A DNA stretch of 64,000 bases from Candidatus Gastranaerophilales bacterium (GTDB lineage: Bacteria; Cyanobacteriota; Vampirovibrionia; Gastranaerophilales; Gastranaerophilaceae), in NCBI GenBank assembly GCA_944324485.1, contig CALUWM010000010.1, positions 1 to 64,000 on the forward strand, in the 5' to 3' direction. The notes beneath the pieces were generated by a model. The model made no database searches. It was not told the origin of the DNA and worked only from the letters and a program-made list of their open reading frames with translations. The first letter of the stretch is position 1; each line of letters starts with the position of its first letter. This document shows positions 25,859 to 33,998 of the stretch, in pieces. Made by a program: the position numbers and the translations under genes.

Positions 25859-27744
25859 TGATTAACAGACCGATTAGCCCAATATTGGCACAAAAAATGA
25901 ATATTCAAGCAAACCAACAAGAACCTCAACAAAAACAAACAGTAGAGGCTAATTTCTCATACGACAATTTTAAATATTCTCCTCTTTTAAAACAAACTAT
26001 ACTGGCTCAATCAAAAAATATCTTAAGTGCAACAAAAACAAGTGCCATAAACCAAACAACAGAAAAAACAGAAAATTACAAAAATAATCTAAAATCAATG
26101 TTTTTAAATAACGAAGCTCAAATTCTTGCTGTCATAATCAGAACAATGAATGCTCAAGATACTGACGGAAATGAATTAATTCAAGGAGATGAAAAATCAG
26201 GAAATTTAATCAATGCAATAGACAGACTTGATGAAATAAAAAATACAGGCTTTAACACCCTTCATTTGCTTCCAATTCATCCTACCGGAAAAACAAAAGC
26301 AATGGGTACAGCAGGCTCACTCTACGCACCATTGGACTTTCTTGCTATCGATCCTGAAATTGTAGATGAAAATCCACCTGAAAAATATAAAAAAAGAATT
26401 GAAGAAATTTATCTGCAATTAACAGGCAAAAAACTAACAAAAATGGACAAAAATGATCCTGATGTTGCAAAAGCACAATGCAAACTGTTTTTAGAAGAAT
26501 GTCACAAAAGAAATATAAAAGCTATGCTTGATTTACCGTCTTGCGGAAGTGTTGATTTTGCAAAAAATCATCCCGAAATGATGGCAGTAGACGCAAACGG
26601 AAAAGAAAAAGTGCCTCAAGGATGGCAAGACATTAGAATGTTAAAACCATTCAAAAATGAAGAAACTCGTGAATTAAACGAATCAGTTCTTGATCTGCAC
26701 AAAAAATATGTTGATATGTGTGTTGAACTGGGTTTTGACGGTATAAGAGCAGATGTAGGCAGAGCAAAACCTGTTGAATTTTGGAATGTAATAATCAACT
26801 ATTCACACGCAAAAGATCCTCAATTTGCTTGGCTTGCAGAAACATACACACACGAAGACGCCTCTCCACAATTAAATATGCCATATGACAGACCAAAAGA
26901 ATTACTAGAAGTTGGTTTTGACGCATACTATGGTCAATATCACATATTTAACGAATGGACGCAAGCTAGTCAACTTTATGATTATGTAAAAGAAAATATA
27001 AATTTAAATAATGAAATCGGAAAACCAAAATCTCTTATAGGTTCATTTGCAACCCATGATGATTCTTCTCCGATGTTATATGGAGGTGCGCCTTGGGTAA
27101 TGTTTACAACCATTTTACAAGGAATGCTGCCACAACTAAATCCTTATATGATTGACGGAACACAAACAGGCGACTATTATATGTACCCGTATGACCATGC
27201 ATTAGTTAAAGAAACAGAAACCGATAACCATGAATGTACAGTACATACAGGAAGAATAGACATATTCAACAAATCAAGAAAACCGGGCGGAAAATTCCCC
27301 GAAATTGAAAATGTTGCAAAAACAATATTCTCCTTAAGAGACGGAAATTACAACGAAACAAATAAAAACTCGAACACTAAATTAAATATGCAAAACTCCA
27401 AAGATGTTATTACAAAAGGATCTTTTATAATACTTCCGACAAATAATCCTGAAATAATAGCATTTGCAAGACACAAAGACGGAAAAACATTAATATTTAT
27501 AGGTAATAGAAATGTAAACAGACCTGTTGGCGGTAAAATAACCATCCCGGGATTAAAACCTGAGCAAAAATTCAATAACCTAATGCCTAAATATGGAGAA
27601 GAATGTAAATTCCAAAACAATAAAAATGGCACTGTTACAGTTGAATTAGGCACATCAAGGGGATGTGTATTTGAAATTGATAATACCGAAATTGAAAAAT
27701 TATCAGACCCCAAAAACGTTATGCAACAAAAATATCTAAATTAA
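25858..27744 (+). CDS. GH13-like (alpha-amylase fold) enzyme, 628 aa
   Basis: Four GH13 regions can be placed: I, IKAMLDLPSCGSVDF (about 220-234); II, GFDGIRADVGRAKP with the nucleophile Asp299; III, FAWLAETY with acid/base Glu328; IV, FATHDDSS with Asp401 as third acid. A C-terminal beta domain (about 515-610) is also typical. So the catalytic triad seems intact and the protein should act on alpha-glucans, but the subfamily is unclear (regions I and IV deviate from the usual DxVxNH and NHD). No signal peptide: the first 80 residues are polar (MINRPISPILAQKMN, Gln-rich). Coupled to gene B; the next gene follows closely. Confidence 0.8.
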   Translation: MINRPISPILAQKMNIQANQQEPQQKQTVEANFSYDNFKYSPLLKQTILAQSKNILSATKTSAINQTTEKTENYKNNLKSMFLNNEAQILAVIIRTMNAQDTDGNELIQGDEKSGNLINAIDRLDEIKNTGFNTLHLLPIHPTGKTKAMGTAGSLYAPLDFLAIDPEIVDENPPEKYKKRIEEIYLQLTGKKLTKMDKNDPDVAKAQCKLFLEECHKRNIKAMLDLPSCGSVDFAKNHPEMMAVDANGKEKVPQGWQDIRMLKPFKNEETRELNESVLDLHKKYVDMCVELGFDGIRADVGRAKPVEFWNVIINYSHAKDPQFAWLAETYTHEDASPQLNMPYDRPKELLEVGFDAYYGQYHIFNEWTQASQLYDYVKENINLNNEIGKPKSLIGSFATHDDSSPMLYGGAPWVMFTTILQGMLPQLNPYMIDGTQTGDYYMYPYDHALVKETETDNHECTVHTGRIDIFNKSRKPGGKFPEIENVAKTIFSLRDGNYNETNKNSNTKLNMQNSKDVITKGSFIILPTNNPEIIAFARHKDGKTLIFIGNRNVNRPVGGKITIPGLKPEQKFNNLMPKYGEECKFQNNKNGTVTVELGTSRGCVFEIDNTEIEKLSDPKNVMQQKYLN

Positions 27745-27795
27745 ATGTTAAACAAATCAACTAAAGGGAACTATAAGACTATAAAAGGGAAAGCT

Positions 27796-30700
27796 ATGGA
27801 TTTATCTGTTAACAAAATAAAAGGAAACAACTTAAAATTTAAGGGTATGAAAGGTGCATTTCATAAAGACAATACACCCATTTTAAAATTTATTGCGCCA
27901 CCTTTTGACAGACAAAATGAAACAGTAACCCTTCAAATAGCTATGTTAAAGCAGGATAAAGAAACAAAACAATATGAACCGCTAGAACAAGAAAATATAA
28001 TGGAGCTTGATTTCGAAGATGACGGAACTTTGGTATTAAGCCAAGATAATGTTAGAGAATATTCAAGAAATTTTGCATACAGATACAAAATTACAAACAA
28101 AAACAATGGGCAAGAACGATATGTTGTTGATGGATTTAAAAAAATAAAACTTAAAGATAACAGCAAAATGAATCTTATTGAACAAAGCGACAACTACTTA
28201 ATAACCCCAAAAACGGGTCCTATGTATCATAGCTTTGTTGACTCAGATGCAATTTTAGATATCAACGGAAAACCTAAAAAATTTGATTCGGATTTTGTAA
28301 GAAATCATTTTAATAAGCTTGGCGGAAGCATCAAAGGGTTAACTTATTTATTAAAAAACACAAATGAACTTGAAAATTATAGATATATAATTACAACACC
28401 TGATATAGGAAATGATCCAACATCCAGCCATAAATATTGGCCAAGCAATCAATATCAATGCTCAAACATTGAAGATTTTAAAGAATTTATTTTTGAATTA
28501 TATAAACGAGGCAAAGGATATGTTGCAGACGGAGCTTTCACTTCGCAAGGCATACATTCTCCTATGGTGCAGCATGTTTTAAAATGGGGAGAAAATTCAC
28601 CCTTTTATAATATGCTTAAAGTCGATGGAAAAATAAATTTAGGGGTTTTACCTGATAAAACTTATGATGGAACAATAGAACCACAAGACTATATCGGTAT
28701 AAGAATAGTAAATTCTCCAAATATAAAAGGGTACGACAGCAAAAAACCAATCTATATACAGTTTTTTGATTCACGTCTTTCAAGTGATGAACAACAAAAC
28801 TCTAACGAACTGATAAAAGCATACGATAAAAATCCTTCTGACCATTATGATATAACCTCTCATCAAGATTCCATAATTCCTTATTATTTTGAAATAAATC
28901 CAAATGATGCAAAAAGACTAAAAGCTTTTGGAAAAAATAAGACAATATTATTAAAAGATATAGAAAGTTTAAACGATTTTCTAACTTTTGAAAATTTTTC
29001 AATTGTAGAAAAATCTAAAGCTTCAGGAGCAAATTTCTGGGATGGCAACCGTGACATCATTAAAATGAACCTTTCCAATCCTACAAACTCAAGAATAGAC
29101 ATTGAAGGGTACAAAAACGCCAGAGATTATCTTTTTGGAGTTGCAAGTTTTTGGAGCGAAACTATTCAATCAGATTTAATCTTGAAAACTGCATTAATGG
29201 GTAATTCTGAAAGGAAACAAACAGCAATACAAAACGACCTTTCTGAAGAAGAATATAAAGAATTAACAAAATCCCATTCTGAAGTAAAATCATTTATCCT
29301 TGAACAAGGAAAAACAGTTGAAGATTATATAAAAGAATTCCCGCTTCAATCGATTGAAACAAACCCAAATTTAAGCGCTGTATTTTCTGAACCAAAATTC
29401 AATGAAGAACTTCTTTCAAAGGATACGTTTGAAGAAATACGAACAATTGTAAATGATGTAATAGATGAAGCAATACCTGATGAATACAAACAAGATGACG
29501 ATTATAGAGTTTATGTTACAAAGCTCTATACACCAACAATACTAAAAAATATATATGCAGGAGCATTATGCCCCAATGCAATAGAAGATGACGGAACAAT
29601 TAATCAAAACGAAATGAAAAAAGTTTCGCTAAATTCCCTAAATGCAGCAAATGCAACCACTCCGGAAGAAGAAAGAAAAATAGTAATAAGAAAAATAACA
29701 AACGGCATCAATAGAGAAACAACTGAAAAAATTAAACAAAAAATGAAAAAAGATCTGCAAAATATAGACCTTAATGGTTTTAAACTTGCAGAAAGTATAG
29801 TTATTCAAGGAAAAGCCGGTCTAAACTGGAGATTTGATGCAGCTAAAGACATAGGTGATTTAGATTCCGTAAGAGACAAAACTGCAAGCTTTAAAAGTAT
29901 TATGGATGGAGACAATCAATTCCCGGGAGTAAAACAATTTTGGACTAAATTTATCTCTAATGCTGCAAAATACAACCCTTCTTTATATAGTATTGAAGAA
30001 ATAACTGATTTTTGGGCATTTGCAGATAAAGAAGATATGCTAAATAAGAACTTTGACGAAAAGCTTGATGCTTGGTTTAAATCACTTTCTGAAGAAGAGC
30101 AAAAAATTCACGAAAATCAAATGCCATATGTAAAAGAAATAGAATTTATTAATTCAACAGGAGCAACAACAAGCTCTAATTATGATGCTTATTTTAATAA
30201 TTTAACCGCTTATCTGGGGGTTGATCCGGAAAATGGTTATGATAAAAGCCATGATGCAGGAAATATAGTTCAACTTAAAAAAAGAATGGAAAACTTTATT
30301 GCTAGTGTACAACCAAACATGGCTATACTTTCTCATATGTTTTTTGATAACCATGATAAGCCCCGTATTCTTCATACCCTGCCTATAAATATGGAATTAT
30401 TCTCCAAAATAAATATGCAATACGCATCCGAAGAAGATAAAAAACAAGCAGCTCCCCTTTTAGAAGGAAGAACAGATTATAAACGAATCTCTGCTAAAGC
30501 GGTTGCAGTTGGCTTATTAATGAAAAAAAACATAGATGAAATATATAAAAACGATCCGGACAAGAAAGATAAACTAACAAAATCATTAATTAATCTTGTA
30601 AATGGCAAATCAAGTGCTTCTCCAAAACCAAATTTTAAAAGAGCAGAAGCATTTGGTACAACTCCATATGAAATATCAACACGTGATATATTCAAAAATG

Positions 30701-31650
30701 CCGGTTATGATAATAACGAAGATGAAATTATAGCATTCCACTACAATCTAAAGAAAAATTCAATGCACTTGCAAGAAAACTTGTGGGAAGTGATGAATGC
30801 CATAATGGGTACTCCTAGCATATTTTATGGTACAAACTTTGGTCAAACAGGCTATGAAACAGCTTCAAAAAACGTTTATGTTCAAAACAGAAATCAAGCA
30901 ATGCATGAACTACAATACAAAAACGGTTACAAGGAATTTTATAAGAAAATAAATGCCATTACAGAGCTATATAAACAACCGGGTTTAAGCGCTCTAAGAA
31001 ACGGTTTTCCAATTTCTCTTAAAAACACAAGTGCAATCAATGGCGTTCATCCCGGTGCGGTTCTGTATTTTAGAGAAAAAATCAAAGAATATGCCGAAAA
31101 AGAAAATAAGACATTTGATGAAATTATAGGAATTATAAATTCAAAAAATAAAAATGAAGGCAAACAGGAATATGAAAGATTTTTATCTGAAGATTTAAAA
31201 ATAGATGGTGCAAACGGAAATTTTGAAACACTAAAAAACGCACTATATGGATTAAACCCTGAAAATCCTTCGACAGAAAAGAATATTGACTTATGGCCAA
31301 TTTTTAAATACGACGAAAAAGGCTCAAAAACAATAAGTATAATTACAAATAATGGTATAACAAGAAAAAAACAGTCGTATAAAGCTAATAGCTCCAATAA
31401 AACATATAAAGTTATGGGTATTCCGATAAAAGATAATTCAGATAGATGTCCTCTTGAAGAAGGAACAAAGGTCGTAAGAAAAATTTATGATAGCAAAAAT
31501 GAAAAATTTGTTGACGATAAAACAGAATATGTCATTAAAAACGGAAACGTTCAATCAGTAAACGGAGACCCAATTCAGTTAACTGAAACTGTTGAAACAT
31601 TCTATGTACCCAATCAAACAAATATCAACGTAAAATATAGAACGAGATAA
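27796..31650 (+). CDS. Very large GH13-like protein (1284 aa)
   Basis: Start ATG 27796 has SD AAGGGA; an ATG at 27745 directly after the previous stop has none. N-terminus MDLSVNKIKGNNLKFKGMKG, then a beta-sandwich-like module (about 20-125) as in GH13 enzymes with N-terminal carbohydrate modules. Candidate GH13 regions (numbering from 27796): I, GYVADGAFTSQGIHSP near 245; II, LNWRFDAAKDI with Asp681; III, KEIEF near 781-783; IV, FFDNHDKPR with Asp854. Regions I and II are about 435 residues apart, far more than in typical members, so a large insert splits the barrel. MNAIMGTPSIFYGTNFG fits the late barrel. No signal peptide. Activity probable but unproven. Confidence 0.75.
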   Translation: MDLSVNKIKGNNLKFKGMKGAFHKDNTPILKFIAPPFDRQNETVTLQIAMLKQDKETKQYEPLEQENIMELDFEDDGTLVLSQDNVREYSRNFAYRYKITNKNNGQERYVVDGFKKIKLKDNSKMNLIEQSDNYLITPKTGPMYHSFVDSDAILDINGKPKKFDSDFVRNHFNKLGGSIKGLTYLLKNTNELENYRYIITTPDIGNDPTSSHKYWPSNQYQCSNIEDFKEFIFELYKRGKGYVADGAFTSQGIHSPMVQHVLKWGENSPFYNMLKVDGKINLGVLPDKTYDGTIEPQDYIGIRIVNSPNIKGYDSKKPIYIQFFDSRLSSDEQQNSNELIKAYDKNPSDHYDITSHQDSIIPYYFEINPNDAKRLKAFGKNKTILLKDIESLNDFLTFENFSIVEKSKASGANFWDGNRDIIKMNLSNPTNSRIDIEGYKNARDYLFGVASFWSETIQSDLILKTALMGNSERKQTAIQNDLSEEEYKELTKSHSEVKSFILEQGKTVEDYIKEFPLQSIETNPNLSAVFSEPKFNEELLSKDTFEEIRTIVNDVIDEAIPDEYKQDDDYRVYVTKLYTPTILKNIYAGALCPNAIEDDGTINQNEMKKVSLNSLNAANATTPEEERKIVIRKITNGINRETTEKIKQKMKKDLQNIDLNGFKLAESIVIQGKAGLNWRFDAAKDIGDLDSVRDKTASFKSIMDGDNQFPGVKQFWTKFISNAAKYNPSLYSIEEITDFWAFADKEDMLNKNFDEKLDAWFKSLSEEEQKIHENQMPYVKEIEFINSTGATTSSNYDAYFNNLTAYLGVDPENGYDKSHDAGNIVQLKKRMENFIASVQPNMAILSHMFFDNHDKPRILHTLPINMELFSKINMQYASEEDKKQAAPLLEGRTDYKRISAKAVAVGLLMKKNIDEIYKNDPDKKDKLTKSLINLVNGKSSASPKPNFKRAEAFGTTPYEISTRDIFKNAGYDNNEDEIIAFHYNLKKNSMHLQENLWEVMNAIMGTPSIFYGTNFGQTGYETASKNVYVQNRNQAMHELQYKNGYKEFYKKINAITELYKQPGLSALRNGFPISLKNTSAINGVHPGAVLYFREKIKEYAEKENKTFDEIIGIINSKNKNEGKQEYERFLSEDLKIDGANGNFETLKNALYGLNPENPSTEKNIDLWPIFKYDEKGSKTISIITNNGITRKKQSYKANSSNKTYKVMGIPIKDNSDRCPLEEGTKVVRKIYDSKNEKFVDDKTEYVIKNGNVQSVNGDPIQLTETVETFYVPNQTNINVKYRTR

Positions 31651-31655
31651 TATAA

Positions 31656-33134
31656 TTAAATAATTTTTACACTAAAATCATCTTTTAAAGCCTCAATAAC
31701 ATGTGGGTTTATGAGTGCTTGCGGACAATTCGAGAGCAAAATTTCATCAACTTGACCCAAAAGCGAAAGGACCATAAATAAACTTGTTAAATTACATTGT
31801 GCAAAAAATAATGTAATTTTAACATTTTTGGCTTTTAATTTTTTTATTGCTCCAATTAAAATATCCGCTTCACAAGGACAATTTAAATTTATAATTTTTT
31901 TATTTTCATATACGCTTAAAGTTTCAAAATCAACCTTACCAGTTATTATTACGACTTCATTTTCTTTAAATTCTTCAATAATTTTATTAACATCTTTAAT
32001 ATCATAATTAACATCAATATATTTTTTTTCTAAATCTTTATTGAAACCATCAAGCTTCAAAGCTGACTGTACAACAGGATTATAATTATCATTTTGTATA
32101 TCAAAAACTTTACTAAATGAAATTATTTTATTTGAAAATATTTCACCTCTATATAAACTATCTATTTTTTGAATAAAATTTTGAGTTATTAAAATTGACC
32201 CCGGAAAAACAGAAAAATCGTACTCTGCATTATCTGTTCCATAATGACCCTTTAAAAATCTATTGTTTTTAAAATATGGGTAAAAATGAGCTAAAAATAA
32301 AGCGCCATTTGTATATACATTAACATCATCTTCAAATAATCCTTCAATTTTCATGTTTTCAAGAGTATTTAAAAGCTTTTGTAATTCATCAAGATCATCG
32401 CCTGAAACAAGTATGCAATGACCTTTTGAAGGGCTTATATTGACTGAAGCATTTTCTTTATCTCCAAATCTTTCTTTATATACTTTAAAAAGCATTTCAC
32501 GAATTTTTAAAGCCGAATTTGAAAATTCCAAAATCCTTCTTATGATTTTTTCATCTCTAATTGAATAACCATTGGTTAAAGCAAAAAATCTTATTATTTC
32601 ATAATCAAAATCATTAAAATTTTGCTCAAATTTCTTAATTTTTACAACATCGATTGCAGCCAATCTTGCAAAAATTGTAATTAATTCGAAAAGTCTAAAT
32701 TTCTTTTTGTCACAATTCTTCTGTCTTATAACAATATTATTTTGAGAAAACTCAATTAATTCATTTATTGTAATATTATCATTTATTTCAAAATTAGCAT
32801 TTATAATTTCACAAGGAAGTTGATTATTTGAACAATAACCTATGTAACTTTTTTTAACTTCTTTTTTATATGAATTTAATTTTTTAAAAAGTTCTATATA
32901 TTTTTTCTGATTAAAACTTGTATTTATTAGAAAAATAGATAATACATCAATCAAAAGAATAACAGCTTCTTTATTTGACATCTTAAATTCATTTAACTTA
33001 ACTAAATAAAAAGCTAATTCTCTTGCTTCACTTAAAAGCAATTCATACAAAGAATTAACGCTCGGATGAATTGAACAAACACCCGATAATTGACAAGCAT
33101 TTTTTTCCGCAATATTTTTAAAAAATTCGTACAT
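31656..33134 (-). CDS. Degenerate hybrid-cluster-protein (Hcp) homologue
   Basis: 492 aa. The fold matches Hcp along its length: ACQLSGVCSIHPSVNSLYEL (Hcp: GCTxxGVCG...LQDLL), ILVSGDDLDELQKLL (Hcp: VSGHDL), NVYTNGALFLAHFYPYFKNN (Hcp: VYTHGEMLPAHxYP), SVFPGSILITQNFI (Hcp: GPxLxTTNCI), AQCNLTSLFMVLSLL (Hcp: QCND) and the end LINPHVIEALKDDFSV. But several metal ligands are gone: the N-terminal CxxC pair is absent, His in GHD is Asp, Glu in THGE is Ala, Cys in TNC is Phe. So it probably cannot build the 4Fe-2O-2S cluster and is a derived paralogue of unknown role. ATG 33134, no SD. Confidence 0.75.
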   Translation of the reverse strand: MYEFFKNIAEKNACQLSGVCSIHPSVNSLYELLLSEARELAFYLVKLNEFKMSNKEAVILLIDVLSIFLINTSFNQKKYIELFKKLNSYKKEVKKSYIGYCSNNQLPCEIINANFEINDNITINELIEFSQNNIVIRQKNCDKKKFRLFELITIFARLAAIDVVKIKKFEQNFNDFDYEIIRFFALTNGYSIRDEKIIRRILEFSNSALKIREMLFKVYKERFGDKENASVNISPSKGHCILVSGDDLDELQKLLNTLENMKIEGLFEDDVNVYTNGALFLAHFYPYFKNNRFLKGHYGTDNAEYDFSVFPGSILITQNFIQKIDSLYRGEIFSNKIISFSKVFDIQNDNYNPVVQSALKLDGFNKDLEKKYIDVNYDIKDVNKIIEEFKENEVVIITGKVDFETLSVYENKKIINLNCPCEADILIGAIKKLKAKNVKITLFFAQCNLTSLFMVLSLLGQVDEILLSNCPQALINPHVIEALKDDFSVKII

Positions 33135-33285
33135 AATATAAAAGAATATTTGATTTTTTAAAAAAAGTAATTACCGAAAAGTTTAATTTTAAAACTACTA
33201 CATTTATAGGATTAATTTGAATTTTTCAAAAATATGAAGCATAATAAAATTATATCAAGATTTACTAAGACTAAAGGGGAAAATA

Positions 33286-33552
33286 TTGTTCAATAGTTAC
33301 GGAAAAAATTTTGATGATGAACAATTCATTTGTCAAACAAATGGTGTTATATCAGATTCCATTGTACAAAATTGGACTATAAGCGCGCTGGAATGTTATA
33401 AAATTAATTGCAACTGTGCTATATGCCCAATAACAAAAGCAAAGTACTCCTTTAAATGTCAAATGAAACATATTGTAGATATTCTTTTAAAAACACGAGG
33501 ACTGCCAAATGAAGCAGAAATTATGAACACAAATAAAGACATTGTGGCTTAA
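33286..33552 (+). CDS. Small Cys-rich protein
   Basis: 88 aa. TTG start at 33286 with SD AAGGGGA five bases upstream. Motif ECYKINCNCAICPI followed by KYSFKCQMKHIVDILLK gives Cys spaced C-x5-C-x-C-x2-C-x10-C, suitable for zinc or Fe-S binding. The C-terminal helix is followed by GLPNEAE. No family recognised with certainty. Divergent from the degenerate Hcp gene, 151 nt apart, so a shared control region is possible. Confidence 0.75.
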   Translation: MFNSYGKNFDDEQFICQTNGVISDSIVQNWTISALECYKINCNCAICPITKAKYSFKCQMKHIVDILLKTRGLPNEAEIMNTNKDIVA

Positions 33553-33566
33553 CTTACATTTTATTT

Positions 33567-33998
33567 CTATTTTGTCCTATTTAAAAAAGATTTCAAAGCA
33601 TCTGTTTTATTTGTTGGTGTCGATAAATCCAATGCTTCAAATTCGTCAAAATCATTTGAAACAAAAGCGCTTCCATAAAACTTCTTAACAAATAAAAGAA
33701 TTAAGTAAAGAATTACCGAACAAAAAGCAACTGCCATCATGGTTTTTAAAAAAAGCCCAACAACCTTTTTGCCTTCCTTTTTTGCGTCAGGCACAACAGA
33801 CTTTTTAACCTTTTCTGTATTTATAGGATCTATATCTAAATCCTTCACACTAATTCCATTTTCAACAAGGTTCATTTGAGCATTTATTTGGTTATTAATC
33901 GGCAAATCTTGTTCATTTTGCGCCAAGACGGCAGGAACAAAAACCAAATTACACAATAAAATGCTTGATAATACAATTTTATTGACTTGTTTTAGCAC
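33567..33998 (-). CDS. Exported single-pass membrane protein, unknown (possibly FliO-like)
   Basis: 143 aa from GTG at 33998, chosen because SD AAGGAG lies 8 nt upstream and the residues right after it form a clean signal peptide (VNKIVLSSILLCNLVFVPAV, cleavage after LA). The open frame extends further upstream but only as an out-of-frame image of the RNase gene's Lys-rich tail. A second hydrophobic helix (about 83-103, FLKTMMAVAFCSVILYLILL) is followed by a 40-residue cytoplasmic tail. Topology resembles FliO, but the sequence is not diagnostic. Overlaps the RNase stop by 20 nt. Confidence 0.65.
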   Translation of the reverse strand: MLKQVNKIVLSSILLCNLVFVPAVLAQNEQDLPINNQINAQMNLVENGISVKDLDIDPINTEKVKKSVVPDAKKEGKKVVGLFLKTMMAVAFCSVILYLILLFVKKFYGSAFVSNDFDEFEALDLSTPTNKTDALKSFLNRTK

